The position numbers and the translations under genes were made by a program. The notes under the pieces are model-generated. The model saw only the letters and a list, made by a program, of their open reading frames with translations. It searched no databases and was not told the DNA's origin. 64,000 nucleotides of DNA from Sulfitobacter sediminilitoris (GTDB taxonomy: Bacteria > Pseudomonadota > Alphaproteobacteria > Rhodobacterales > Rhodobacteraceae), in the NCBI RefSeq assembly GCF_010667575.1, contig NZ_JAABNT010000010.1:62001-126000 (forward strand), given 5' to 3'. Shown here one piece after another: positions 16,862-25,511 of this stretch (positions are counted from its first letter, which is position 1; each line of letters starts with the position of its first letter).

Positions 16862-17905
16862 TTATGCCGCCAGTCTTTTCGCAGATTTGTTCTGATCTGC
16901 GGTGCCATGCTGAGTGCCAAAGCAGGCTTGCGCCACATACTCTGGGATTTCCGGATAGGCCTTTTGGCTGCTGCCAGAGATGTATCCAAGTTTGAGCAGG
17001 TTCAGCTTTGCCTTGCTGGGCAGTGCTGAAAGGGTCTGTGTATCAGGGAAAAGACTCTCGCACTCCAAACCATTGGCAAACATCACCTCATGGTTTTCCA
17101 GAAGGATATGATGATATGTCACTGACGTCAGTTCGTGCCGTTGTTTGATGGTCGTGCCATTCACTAGGTACTTTGCCGGAACAAATGCTTCGTCTGCGCC
17201 GAAATGGAGTTCGATCTTCCACCCTGTCACAAGGATCAGGTGGTCCGGTGACACAAGCAGGTCATCGTGCGGGTAGCCAAAGCCAAGAGCGCCCTTGGAA
17301 ATATGGATTGGCGCAAGATGTTTGCTGTCCGGACCGAACTTTATATGGCTCTGGCTTTTCCAGATGATCCGCTGATCCGCAGCATCCAGTGTCCTGACCA
17401 GATCACCCACCTCAAGCGTTTCGACCGGGCGTTCGCCAGCAGGTGTTGCGATCAACGATCCCTCTGAAAGACAGGCAACTTCGGCGAAATCGCAAGTTCC
17501 TTTGACCGTGCTGTCTGCCAGTTGGGCCGCACCGTCATAGAGCGAATATGTCCGTGTCGTTGCAATTGTCGGAAACTCGTCCGCACCAACGATAACGTTA
17601 TGACAGTTGGACGATTGAAAGATCGTGTATTCGCCGGTGGTCTCGTGGTCCTTGTAAAGGTCGTTGACCGGTGCAAGGCCACTGGCAATCACTGTGCCAT
17701 CGTGGGCAATAACCTCCCATGACGGATCCGTTAAGTCTGTATCGCCGGTGGCATGCTGCGCACGAAGCCGGAACTGGTCCGAAGACGTTCCCATCGATCG
17801 CACACCTCTGATTTTAATAGAAAGTTCGCCGCTTAAGTTGTCTTCGATCTGCTCGAAGGAGGCAAACGTCGCGATTTGAAGTCCTGAAAACTGGAGCTCT
17901 ACCAT
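16862..17905 (-). CDS. Hint (Hedgehog/intein) domain protein
   Basis: 347 residues. Residues 1-140 are a beta-rich N-terminal region of unknown type. A Hint_2 domain starts at Cys145 (ACLSEGSLIATPAGERPVE) and continues through LEVGDLVRTLDAADQRI and SPDHLIL with the conserved His222. This family is frequent in Rhodobacteraceae and is often linked to type I secretion substrates or surface proteins; the Hint fold can carry out autoproteolysis, with the Cys as nucleophile. No signal peptide or RTX repeat is visible. No ribosome-binding site is obvious before the ATG. Its link to the flagellar locus is positional only. Confidence 0.75.
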   Translation of the reverse strand: MVELQFSGLQIATFASFEQIEDNLSGELSIKIRGVRSMGTSSDQFRLRAQHATGDTDLTDPSWEVIAHDGTVIASGLAPVNDLYKDHETTGEYTIFQSSNCHNVIVGADEFPTIATTRTYSLYDGAAQLADSTVKGTCDFAEVACLSEGSLIATPAGERPVETLEVGDLVRTLDAADQRIIWKSQSHIKFGPDSKHLAPIHISKGALGFGYPHDDLLVSPDHLILVTGWKIELHFGADEAFVPAKYLVNGTTIKQRHELTSVTYHHILLENHEVMFANGLECESLFPDTQTLSALPSKAKLNLLKLGYISGSSQKAYPEIPEYVAQACFGTQHGTADQNKSAKRLAA

Positions 17906-18456
17906 GATTATTATGATTTCTACTTACACCTGATCGCTCATTCTGCCTGAAACGAACGGTGTATTGACCTGTGAGCACCTCTTCTGAGGCTCAAGGGCGG
18001 TGTTTGACATCCTGTTTTCGGACACCAAACAAGAAGAAAACTTCTTTCGGTTACTCTATCGGATACATTCTTGATCCAATAGTCCAGTACAGTTCTTGTA
18101 CTCTCTAAACCGACTTCAACCAAGCTATCTTGGCAGAATTGTGTCGGAGGTGTGGATAAACAGCGACAAGGCGTTCAAAGGTCAAACCCGCATACACTAT
18201 AATGTCCATGACTTGGCTGACGTGCCCGGCGCTGGGATTTCCGGCAAAGGCAAGTCTGCCCCCTGCCGTGCCGACAGCCATTCGGTGATCTGTGCCAGCA
18301 TTGCTAACACGCAAAACTTTTGCACTGGCGGGAAACAGTTACAAAATTTCTAAATGATTGTAGCCAATAGTCAAAATTTCGCCATACTTCACGGTCAGGT
18401 TGTTTTCAGAAACGTGTTTGGATCGGTGGATTCCATCGAAAACTCTGGAGCGAAAG
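17906..18456. other. Divergent intergenic region between the Hint gene and the REC protein
   Basis: 551 bases, A+T-richer than the flanking genes, containing promoters for both directions by position. A short dyad AAGAAG-AAAA-CTTCTT is at 18031-18046. No TTAA-N7-TTAA box, RNA gene or convincing coding frame was found. Confidence 0.45.
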
Positions 18457-19443
18457 ATGAAAATCCTGGCAGTCGACGACGACGCAATCATTCTTAAGTT
18501 GCTCGATCAGATCATTCTGGCGCTGGGTGGTCACGAGTTGACCATGGCGGAATCCGGTGCCGAGGCGTTGGATGTGATTGCTCAGAACGAAGGCGCTCCC
18601 TTCGATTGTTTTATGTTTGATATCCAAATGCCCAACATGGATGGCATCGAACTGGTCAAGCGGGTGCGGTCGATTGATGACTATTTCGACACGCCTGTGC
18701 TGATGCTGACGGCGATGTCGGACAAGCGGTACATTGACCGTGCCTTTGCGTTCGGCGCGACCGATTACGTGACGAAACCATTCGAGGTCTCGGAACTGGA
18801 GACTCGTCTGAACCTGTTGCAAACGCTTGCCCAGAAACGCCAGCCTCATGCCAAGAAGATCTTTGCGGCGCAGGCCTTGGGCGACGGCGGTTTGCCCGCT
18901 GAACAGCCACAGTTTGAGCTTTATGAACCGATCTCAATCTACGATGTTGAGAATGTCATCGACCACACCGCATTCGAGAATTACCTTGCACAGCTTTCAA
19001 GAAGTTCGCTCTTCGGTTCGACACTCTTTGCTTTTGCGATCCGTGGCGCAGACAGGTTTTTCGAGACCCTCAGCCCCTTCGAATTTTGCAGCCTGATTTC
19101 AGATGCGGCCGAAGTCATTTCTGATACGATGCATGGCCACCAGTTCTTGATGTCCTACGCCGGTAACGGAATATTTGTGTGTGTCACCGAAAGCGGCTGG
19201 CGCCCCGAGATGGACAGACTGACCGATCATGTGAACCTCGCCTTTGTTCGGACCGAGCTTTACAACAACAGCGGTGACCGGCTTGATGTGCGTGTTGTTA
19301 CGGGAGACGCGGTTCGGCTGGTCTGGAAATCGGGCAACTCACTTTATTCAGCACTGGCCGAAGCACACAACAGCGCCGAAGAAGCAGCAATCCGCAAAGA
19401 GCGTGAGCGCGGCAGTATCTGGATGACCCAGAACAGCGCCTGA
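18457..19443 (+). CDS. Response regulator with C-terminal degenerate GGDEF-like domain
   Basis: 328 residues. The receiver domain (1-120) is complete: acidic pocket DDD at 7-9, phosphoacceptor Asp55 in FDIQMPNMDG, a Thr after strand four (MLTAMS) and Lys in VTKPFE. Residues 170-328 look like a nucleotide-cyclase fold without the GGDEF motif (FAFAIRGADRFFE, LMSYAGNGIFVCV), so c-di-GMP synthesis is unlikely. Such proteins act as phosphorylation-dependent switches with unknown output. The start is the ATG at 18457 after GGAG. It faces the sigma-factor operon and may be part of motility regulation. Confidence 0.75.
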   Translation: MKILAVDDDAIILKLLDQIILALGGHELTMAESGAEALDVIAQNEGAPFDCFMFDIQMPNMDGIELVKRVRSIDDYFDTPVLMLTAMSDKRYIDRAFAFGATDYVTKPFEVSELETRLNLLQTLAQKRQPHAKKIFAAQALGDGGLPAEQPQFELYEPISIYDVENVIDHTAFENYLAQLSRSSLFGSTLFAFAIRGADRFFETLSPFEFCSLISDAAEVISDTMHGHQFLMSYAGNGIFVCVTESGWRPEMDRLTDHVNLAFVRTELYNNSGDRLDVRVVTGDAVRLVWKSGNSLYSALAEAHNSAEEAAIRKERERGSIWMTQNSA

Positions 19444-19651
19444 CCACCCGACCCTCAGAACCTTTTTAAACGTGCACATTTCGGATGGCACGATGTTTTG
19501 GTTTTGGCATCCTCTCAAATGACCGGGTGGCTGAGCGGCCTTGATACCTCAAGATCTGCCTAAGCGGTTTCTTTGGCCTTTTCATGACTTGACCCCCTGC
19601 TCCATAAATCTTGTTGAGAAAGAGCAGTCTAAAGGCCTGTATATACTTAGA

Positions 19652-19666
19652 TTAACCCAGCTTTAA
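19652..19666 (+). promoter_or_regulatory. CtrA-type box upstream of the sigma factor operon
   Basis: TTAACCCAGCTTTAA matches TTAA-N7-TTAA exactly, 72 bases before the ATG. A further TTAA follows at 19672. It probably drives sigma factor-fliK-flgD. Confidence 0.75.
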
Positions 19667-19738
19667 TCAGATTAATCTTTGCCTTCCCATGAATTTATGC
19701 TTGGGTCAAAAAAAATAATAAATCTATTGGGCAGGACC

Positions 19739-20419
19739 ATGACTTATTCTTACGCGGCCGCAAGGAGCGCGCCCCTTCTGGAATGGGAGGACGAACGCCT
19801 GTTGATCGAGAATTGGCAGTTGCGACAGGATGCCAATGCCCTTGAGGCTTTGGTGCTTTCGCATGCGCGGATCGTCCACTACTGGGCCAGGAAACTGAGC
19901 CGGGACAAGGTCGAACAAGAAGAGCTTGTGTCTGAAGGTATCATCGGGTTGATCCGCGCTGCTGACTTGTTTGATGTCACCCGCGAGGTTCGGTTTTCGA
20001 CATATGCGCGTTGGTGGGTCAAGAACAGTGTCCTGACAGCGCTTGACCGTCTTCGATCTGTTGTTGAGACCCCGGCGAATGCGCGCAAGTCCGCACCCCA
20101 GCAAATCAACCGATCAATTGATGACGAGGACAACTTTGAAGGGCTGGTGTCGGATGATCCGACGCCCGAAGAACACATGATTGCGAAATCTTCTCGTGAT
20201 GCGATGCGCCGTCGGATCACGGACGCAATGACCGGGTTGAACGATATTGACCGCGAGGTGCTGACCTGCCGCAGTCTCAAACAACCCCCCGACACGATCA
20301 GTGATCTGGCGAACCGGTTGGGTATGAATACCAGTAAATTGCGGCAGCTTGAGCGTCGTGCGATGGCGCGGCTTAAATACGAACTGATCGCCCGTGGCGT
20401 CATGACAAGCAGGGTTTGA
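19739..20419 (+). CDS. RpoH-like alternative sigma factor of the flagellar locus
   Basis: 226 residues with region 2 (LVLSHARIVHYWARK to VRFSTYARWWVKNSVLTALDR) and a region 4 helix-turn-helix near the C-terminus (TISDLANRLGMNTSKLRQLERRAM). The core resembles sigma-32 (RpoH), but where RpoH carries its box (QRKLFFNLR) this protein has PANARKSAPQQINRS, and it is shorter than RpoH. The start at ATG 19739 follows GCAGGA; the preceding in-frame Met codons have no such site. It is followed six bases later by fliK, and a CtrA-type box is upstream, so a flagellum-dedicated sigma factor replacing FliA is plausible (inference). Confidence 0.8.
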   Translation: MTYSYAAARSAPLLEWEDERLLIENWQLRQDANALEALVLSHARIVHYWARKLSRDKVEQEELVSEGIIGLIRAADLFDVTREVRFSTYARWWVKNSVLTALDRLRSVVETPANARKSAPQQINRSIDDEDNFEGLVSDDPTPEEHMIAKSSRDAMRRRITDAMTGLNDIDREVLTCRSLKQPPDTISDLANRLGMNTSKLRQLERRAMARLKYELIARGVMTSRV

Positions 20420-20425
20420 GAACGA

Positions 20426-22108
20426 ATGAACCTGCTTTTTCCAATGACCCCGAATTCGACGACCGCGCAGGCTGCGGCACCACAGGGCGGCGGCAAGGCT
20501 CCGGATGGATTTGCCTTGCTGATGCGTGCCATTGTGAAAGGCCCGGCAGCTATGATGTCTGTCGTGTCTGAAGGTCAGACGCCAATCAACAACAACAGCG
20601 GGGCGCAATTGCTGGCGTCGCTTTCAGGTTCTGGTGAAGAGAGATCGACACTGGCAGCCGTGCAACCAACCGAAGCCACGGATGAACTTCTTGCTTCTGG
20701 TGATGCTTTGGGTGTGGTTGATCCCGGCACTGTTACCGGAGTTCCGGCAGCGGTCCTGCCCGCGCCTGCGCCGACGGATGGCAAAGGAGTTGTCGCTGCG
20801 GGTTCAGTATTGAGTGCCGTGGTAAAAACAGTGGCTGAACAGCTTGTTCCGTCAGCGCCAGCGGATAAAGGGCCGCCACAGTTTCAGAACGGCGGCCCGG
20901 CTGTTCAACCTGCGACTGCGCTTGCCAGCAATGGCGGGCAGTCGGTCGTCACTTTTGGCCCCTCGCCCACGGTACAGGTATCGCAACCTTCGGCCGCCAT
21001 TTCAGTTCAGCCTGACGGGTTGCAAAATGTTGAGCCAACAGCAGGCATTTTGACGTCGGGACGAAGAGAGGCCAGCGCGCAGAACACGGGCGGTACATCA
21101 CCAATGATGCCAAGTGCTGAAACGGCAGATCAGAATGTAGCTAAACTGGTCACTACTGAAGTGAAGCAAACGCCTGTACCGGCGGACAAGCCTGCCCAGA
21201 CGGCTTCCGTCAAGACAGAAATGCCGCCAGTTCCTTCGGCATCAACCGGACCTTCACCCGCTCAGCAAGGTGTTCCAGATAGTCCGGTGAAAACCGCACA
21301 GACAGCGGCCACTATAGTTGTACCTGATGTGGCGGTGGATGTGGCTGGCGCTGATCCGCGCCGGACAAATCTGAAATCACGCTTGGCACAGATTAAAACC
21401 GAAACCGCTGCGCTCTCCCCTGCTGCCTCGTCAAAAAGTGCGGTCGTACCTTTGGCCACTCAGGCAGAGCAAGAGACACTGCCATTGGCTGATCAGACAA
21501 GACCAGAGACGGTGAAGGTGTCAGAGGGTGTCAGACCCACTTTTCTAACAGATCAGCCGGGCACCAAAGCAGCCGCACCTGTCGGCGCACCGGTTCATGA
21601 ACATCTGCAGGATGTCCCTGCCGCACGCCCTGTTGACACGTCGCCGCCGCACCGCGCGGAAAACTCTGCTGTGGCCTCTGCATCAAGGGCAGAAGACGCA
21701 GGTCCGAAAGCAGCCCCCAAACCATTTGCGGACGCCCTTATTTCACAAATCAAATCGGTTGACGTCAGCCAGAACAGGACCGTCGTAAACTTGCACCCGC
21801 GCGGTCTGGGTACGATCGAAGTTGAAGTGATTGGCGAAAAAGATCTGGCGTCCAAGGTCGTTGTTCGGGTTGAAAACCCTGCGGTTCTGCAGGCGCTGCG
21901 CGATGAACGCCAACTGCTGGCCCACACCATTGGCGTGGCAGACAGCAGCGTTCTTGAGTTCCGAGACAACGAAACCGGGACACAATCTGATGGCGGACAG
22001 GATCAGGGCGCAAAATCTGGCGGTGTCTTTGACGGCTCCGGCACGGAAGAGGCGCACCGCGAGCGCCGCGATATCGTTGATCACGGTCAGCTAGATATTC
22101 TCACCTAG
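20426..22108 (+). CDS. fliK: Flagellar hook-length control protein FliK
   Basis: 560 residues. Residues 1-430 are low-complexity, rich in Ala, Pro, Thr, Val and Gln, as expected for the stretched ruler part. The C-terminal domain (about 435-520) has the FliK signature VVNLHPRGLGTIEVEV and ALRDERQLLAHTIG, which contacts FlhB to switch export from hook to filament substrates. The gene follows the sigma factor by six bases and precedes flgD by 14, the usual neighbour because FlgD caps the hook. Confidence 0.88.
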   Translation: MNLLFPMTPNSTTAQAAAPQGGGKAPDGFALLMRAIVKGPAAMMSVVSEGQTPINNNSGAQLLASLSGSGEERSTLAAVQPTEATDELLASGDALGVVDPGTVTGVPAAVLPAPAPTDGKGVVAAGSVLSAVVKTVAEQLVPSAPADKGPPQFQNGGPAVQPATALASNGGQSVVTFGPSPTVQVSQPSAAISVQPDGLQNVEPTAGILTSGRREASAQNTGGTSPMMPSAETADQNVAKLVTTEVKQTPVPADKPAQTASVKTEMPPVPSASTGPSPAQQGVPDSPVKTAQTAATIVVPDVAVDVAGADPRRTNLKSRLAQIKTETAALSPAASSKSAVVPLATQAEQETLPLADQTRPETVKVSEGVRPTFLTDQPGTKAAAPVGAPVHEHLQDVPAARPVDTSPPHRAENSAVASASRAEDAGPKAAPKPFADALISQIKSVDVSQNRTVVNLHPRGLGTIEVEVIGEKDLASKVVVRVENPAVLQALRDERQLLAHTIGVADSSVLEFRDNETGTQSDGGQDQGAKSGGVFDGSGTEEAHRERRDIVDHGQLDILT

Positions 22109-22122
22109 GAAGGCACCAGATC

Positions 22123-22794
22123 ATGTTGACCACCCCGGCCCTGCTGAACAATGTGAATACCGCCAATCAGGCAAGCAGCAACGACTCCCTGTCGCAGCTG
22201 GGGGATGACTACAACAAGTTCCTCACCTTGCTGACCGCCCAGATATCAAACCAGGATCCGCTTGCACCTGTCGACAGCACTCAGTTCGTCGCGCAACTGG
22301 CCCAGTTGTCACAGGTTGAACAGGCGGTTCAGACAAATCAACGGATTGAAATGCTGACCAATCAGGTTGCCGGGTTGATGAACCTGAGCGGCACTGATCT
22401 GATCGGACGAGACGTCAAGACAAGTTCGAATGTTGTCTGGCTGGAAGACGGAGGCATCAACTCCACCTATGCGGTTGCGGATGGCGCGGTGAAGGTTGAG
22501 GCCAAGATTACAGATCCTCTGGGGCGCGTCGTGCGCACGATACAGGGTCTGTCATCTGAACCGTTTGAGGAGTTCCCGCTGGTGTGGGATGGAAAAGACG
22601 ATGCAGGCCAGCCTCAACTTGAAGGCAAGTACACCGTGCAACTGTTCGCGACGGATGAAAAAGGTGAGCCGATTGGCGCAGAGGTGTCGCGCACAGCCGA
22701 GGTGAAAGAGGTCATTTTCCAGAATGGCGAGATTTTATTTACCCTGACAGGGGATGAAATTGTATCGTCCGTAACCGTGCTTTCGGCCAGCTGA
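22123..22794 (+). CDS. flgD: Flagellar hook assembly protein FlgD
   Basis: 223 residues. The N-terminal signature YNKFLTLLTAQISNQDPLAPVDSTQFVAQLAQLS is diagnostic for FlgD; the C-terminal part (about 100-200) is the Ig-like FlgD domain (LVWDGKDDAGQPQLEGKYTV). It forms the scaffold cap for hook polymerisation. GGAAGG precedes the ATG. It ends the sigma-fliK-flgD operon and converges with the fliL-like gene (four bases between the stops). Confidence 0.95.
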   Translation: MLTTPALLNNVNTANQASSNDSLSQLGDDYNKFLTLLTAQISNQDPLAPVDSTQFVAQLAQLSQVEQAVQTNQRIEMLTNQVAGLMNLSGTDLIGRDVKTSSNVVWLEDGGINSTYAVADGAVKVEAKITDPLGRVVRTIQGLSSEPFEEFPLVWDGKDDAGQPQLEGKYTVQLFATDEKGEPIGAEVSRTAEVKEVIFQNGEILFTLTGDEIVSSVTVLSAS

Positions 22795-22798
22795 GATT

Positions 22799-23263
22799 TC
22801 AATCGCGCAGACTGAGATTTGATTTATACGTGTTGATCCGCGCTGTCCTGATCACCGGAAAGTCCACGTACAGCTTGCGCACGATCTGAGCGGCGAGTTT
22901 TTTCCTGCGTTCTTCTGCGTCCATCGGAGCTGCAAGGCTCAGGTCGGTTTCGGCCAGTTCAGCAATCGCAGTGACAGTGGCGTCGCGCAGCCTGGCGCGG
23001 CCAACCGAACCATTGATGGCCTCAAAGGCTGCTGACCCCATCACGTAGACATCGATGTCAAAGACAAGGTGCAAAGTGCTTCTGGGCTGCAAAAGCTGCA
23101 TGGTGAATTTGCCTAACGGCATTTTGAAAAGATGCTCTGGCTTGGTTTCCGCAACTGTCCCTTCGGGAACGGGGGCATCGGTCGGGCGCATGAAACGCTC
23201 GCCAAAATATCCCAGTGCGCCGGCACCGGCGACGAAAACACCGATGATCAGGAGTTTGATCAT
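22799..23263 (-). CDS. FliL-like membrane protein at the end of the flgFGAH operon
   Basis: 154 residues with one N-terminal membrane segment (MIKLLIIGVFVAGAGALGYF) and a periplasmic domain. HLVFDIDVYVMGSAAFEAINGSVGRARLRDATVTAIAEL and the later RKKLAAQIVRKLYVDFPVIRTARI resemble the FliL periplasmic fold, but the long acidic linker of the true FliL (45706) is missing. It follows flgH with GAGG before the ATG and is the last gene of the operon. A basal-body or stator-associated role is likely; exact function is unknown. Confidence 0.6.
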   Translation of the reverse strand: MIKLLIIGVFVAGAGALGYFGERFMRPTDAPVPEGTVAETKPEHLFKMPLGKFTMQLLQPRSTLHLVFDIDVYVMGSAAFEAINGSVGRARLRDATVTAIAELAETDLSLAAPMDAEERRKKLAAQIVRKLYVDFPVIRTARINTYKSNLSLRD

Positions 23264-23275
23264 CAGAACCTCGTT

Positions 23276-24007
23276 TCAGTAGGGTAAGAGAATTTCAAGA
23301 ATGTCCTGACCGGGCCGCGCGGTCTGCACGACGGAAATCTGCCCGCGACCCCCGTACGAGATACGCGCTTCGGCGACCTTGTCGTAATCGATGGTGTTGT
23401 CCACATCGATGTCAGATTCGCGGATGATGCCAGCGATGCGCAACTCACGCAGTTCTGCGTTCACTTTCACCTCCTGACGGCCCGCAATGACGAAATTACC
23501 GTTCGGCAATTCCTGAATGATCAGCGCAGCGACGCGCAGTCGGATGCTTTCGTTGCGCCGAATGCTGCCCGCGCCTGCGGCTTCAGAACTGCTTTCCAGC
23601 CCAATTGCGGTACCGCTGTCGGTTGAAAAATCCAGATTGAAAAAGTCCGGGTCGGCCACTGTCTGCTTGGCATCGCGGCTGCGTTCGGTAGCGTTTTGCA
23701 GCTGTGCGCGGTCGTTAATGTCGATCAGGACTGTGACAAGATCGCCGACGTTCTGCGCGCGCCGGTCCCGGAAAAAGCTAGTGGTCTCAGATGACCAAAG
23801 GCTTGAGGCTTCCGCGCGTTTGGGCGCAGGTTTCGGTTCAACCATTGGCATCGGCACACTGATGCGGTTGACCTCGTTCATGGCGGCAGGGTCAAGGACC
23901 AGATCACTGACTTGCGGATTGCGTACATCGGCCAGTTCGGAACAGCCCGCGATTGCAAAAAACGCGAGCCCAAGGGCTGCAGCGGTGCGTTGAGCGCGCG
24001 CTATCAT
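23276..24007 (-). CDS. flgH: Flagellar L-ring protein FlgH
   Basis: 243 residues. A lipoprotein signal peptide ends in FAIAGC, so Cys22 is probably lipidated and the protein anchored to the outer membrane. SLWSSETTSFFRDRRAQNVGDLVTVLIDI and the C-terminal PNGNFVIAGRQEVKVNAELRELRIAGIIRESDI match FlgH. It forms the L ring around the rod. The ATG overlaps the flgA stop by four bases (ATGA), showing translational coupling. Confidence 0.95.
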   Translation of the reverse strand: MIARAQRTAAALGLAFFAIAGCSELADVRNPQVSDLVLDPAAMNEVNRISVPMPMVEPKPAPKRAEASSLWSSETTSFFRDRRAQNVGDLVTVLIDINDRAQLQNATERSRDAKQTVADPDFFNLDFSTDSGTAIGLESSSEAAGAGSIRRNESIRLRVAALIIQELPNGNFVIAGRQEVKVNAELRELRIAGIIRESDIDVDNTIDYDKVAEARISYGGRGQISVVQTARPGQDILEILLPY

Positions 24008-24693
24008 TGCTCTACCTCGACAATACCTTCTGCGGTTGCGACGGCGGAAATCGCCTTGTTGCTGGACAGGTTCACAACCCGCAACGTTTGTCCCGCGTGC
24101 GCATCTGCCATCGCCCGGCCCGTCGCAGAAAGCGACAGCCCACCGTGGGTCAGCAGGATTTTGACCTTGTCACCGCGTTCGATGATCCGCGGCGGGATCA
24201 CGGATTGTCTGGGTACGGGCCTGCCGGCAACCAACATGCGGCGGACCTGCTGCCCGACCAGATCATCCACATCCTGAATGGCAAAGACACCAAGCCGCTG
24301 AATGGGAAGTTCGATCATCATAATGTCGCTGTCCTGTACGATTTCATCGGGCAGCAACCGGCGTGCGGGAACCGGGACTTTGACCGTCATCACGGCAAGG
24401 CCCCAGACACGGTGTGTTTCACCATATTCAGAGATGATGTTGGCGATGAATTGGCCGGTCTTTGGATCAATCCAGAATTCCTGAATGAATGTGCCTTCGC
24501 GCAAAACGCCATCGGCCAGTCGCACGTCAATGCGCCCGTTCGTGGGGATGATCTGCTCCAGTTCTTCAAGCGCACGTTCTTCAATCAGGTCCGTCACCTT
24601 TTCGACGCTGGCCATCGCGGGTGGCGCGGCAAGGATCGAAGCGGTCAGAAGCGCGCTCAGGAAACCGGTCAACAAAGCGTGGCGCATATTCAT
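24004..24693 (-). CDS. flgA: Flagella basal body P-ring formation protein FlgA
   Basis: 229 residues with a signal peptide (cleavage near PAMA-SV). The C-terminal SAF-like region contains ARRLLPDEIVQDSDIMMIE, LVGQQVRRMLVAGRPVPRQSV and GLSLSATGRAMADAHAGQTLRVVN, the usual FlgA blocks. It is the periplasmic chaperone for FlgI assembly into the P ring. It sits 12 bases after flgG with GAGG before the start and overlaps flgH. Confidence 0.92.
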   Translation of the reverse strand: MNMRHALLTGFLSALLTASILAAPPAMASVEKVTDLIEERALEELEQIIPTNGRIDVRLADGVLREGTFIQEFWIDPKTGQFIANIISEYGETHRVWGLAVMTVKVPVPARRLLPDEIVQDSDIMMIELPIQRLGVFAIQDVDDLVGQQVRRMLVAGRPVPRQSVIPPRIIERGDKVKILLTHGGLSLSATGRAMADAHAGQTLRVVNLSSNKAISAVATAEGIVEVEQ

Positions 24694-24705
24694 CTCAATG
24701 CCTCA

Positions 24706-25491
24706 CTACTTGATCTGGTTGGTGGTGGTCATGATCTGGTCTGCGGTCTCGATCGCCTTGGAATTCATCTCATACGCCCGCTGGGCCGAAATCAGATCCG
24801 TGATCTGTTGAATGATGTTCACGTTCGAATTCTCAAGGTACCCTTGGCGGGTGATGCCCACGCCGGGAGAACCCGGCGTCGCTTCGACCGGTTCACCGGA
24901 CGCGCCTGTGGCTTCCATCAGGTTGTCCCCGACGGGTTTCAAACCAGCTTCGTTCAGGAATGTCGCAAAGGTCAGCTGGCCCAGCTCCACCGGGTTGGGA
25001 TCGTTTTCGATATAGGCCATGACGACGCCAAACTGATTGACCTCAACTTGCCGGGTCAGCTCTGGCACGACGATGGCGGGCTCGATCTCGTAGCCGTTCA
25101 GGGTAACCATCTGACCTTCGGCGCTTAGTTGGAAATTGCCGTCGCGGGTATAGGCCTGAGACCCATCCGGGCGGTTCACTACAAAATATCCACGCCCGTC
25201 GATGGCCAGGTTCATCTGGTTCTCTGTCTGGATCAGACCGCCTTGGGTGTTGTGCCGGATGACACCCGCCGCCTGAACGCCCAAACCAATGTCGGTGCCC
25301 ACTGGCCGTGCCGTACCCTCTTCGGAGGTCAGCGTGCCCGCGTTGTGCACGCTTTGATAAATCAGGTCCTGAAAGGCCGCACGGCCGCTCTTGAATCCTG
25401 TCGTGTTCGCGTTGGCGATGTTGTTCGCGATCACGTCGACGTTTGTCTGTTGCGCCAACATACCTGTTGCTGCAATGCCAAGTGCCTTCAT
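24706..25491 (-). CDS. flgG: Flagellar distal rod protein FlgG
   Basis: 261 residues, exactly the normal size. The N-terminal rod signature is MKALGIAATGMLAQQTNVDVIANNIANANTTGFKSGRAAF; the C-terminal SNVNIIQQITDLISAQRAYEMNSKAI completes the D0 helix pair. It polymerises as the distal rod through the P and L rings. GGAG precedes the ATG. Second gene of the flgF operon. Confidence 0.97.
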   Translation of the reverse strand: MKALGIAATGMLAQQTNVDVIANNIANANTTGFKSGRAAFQDLIYQSVHNAGTLTSEEGTARPVGTDIGLGVQAAGVIRHNTQGGLIQTENQMNLAIDGRGYFVVNRPDGSQAYTRDGNFQLSAEGQMVTLNGYEIEPAIVVPELTRQVEVNQFGVVMAYIENDPNPVELGQLTFATFLNEAGLKPVGDNLMEATGASGEPVEATPGSPGVGITRQGYLENSNVNIIQQITDLISAQRAYEMNSKAIETADQIMTTTNQIK

Positions 25492-25511
25492 CTCATGCTC
25501 CTACCGCCAGA

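Noticed and set aside
18031-18046. AAGAAG-AAAA-CTTCTT dyad in the Hint/REC intergenic region
   Set aside because: Short, no T tract, not at a gene end; likely chance in A+T-rich DNA.
19521-19585. GGGTGGCTGAGCGG element resembling the D-arm of a serine or leucine tRNA
   Set aside because: No matching acceptor stem, no T-loop GTTCGA sequence and no pairing anticodon stem at the expected places.
23953-25128. 391-residue plus-strand frame opposite flgA/flgG
   Set aside because: Antisense shadow: composition rich in Asp, His and Arg, with flgA and flgG clearly coding on the other strand.
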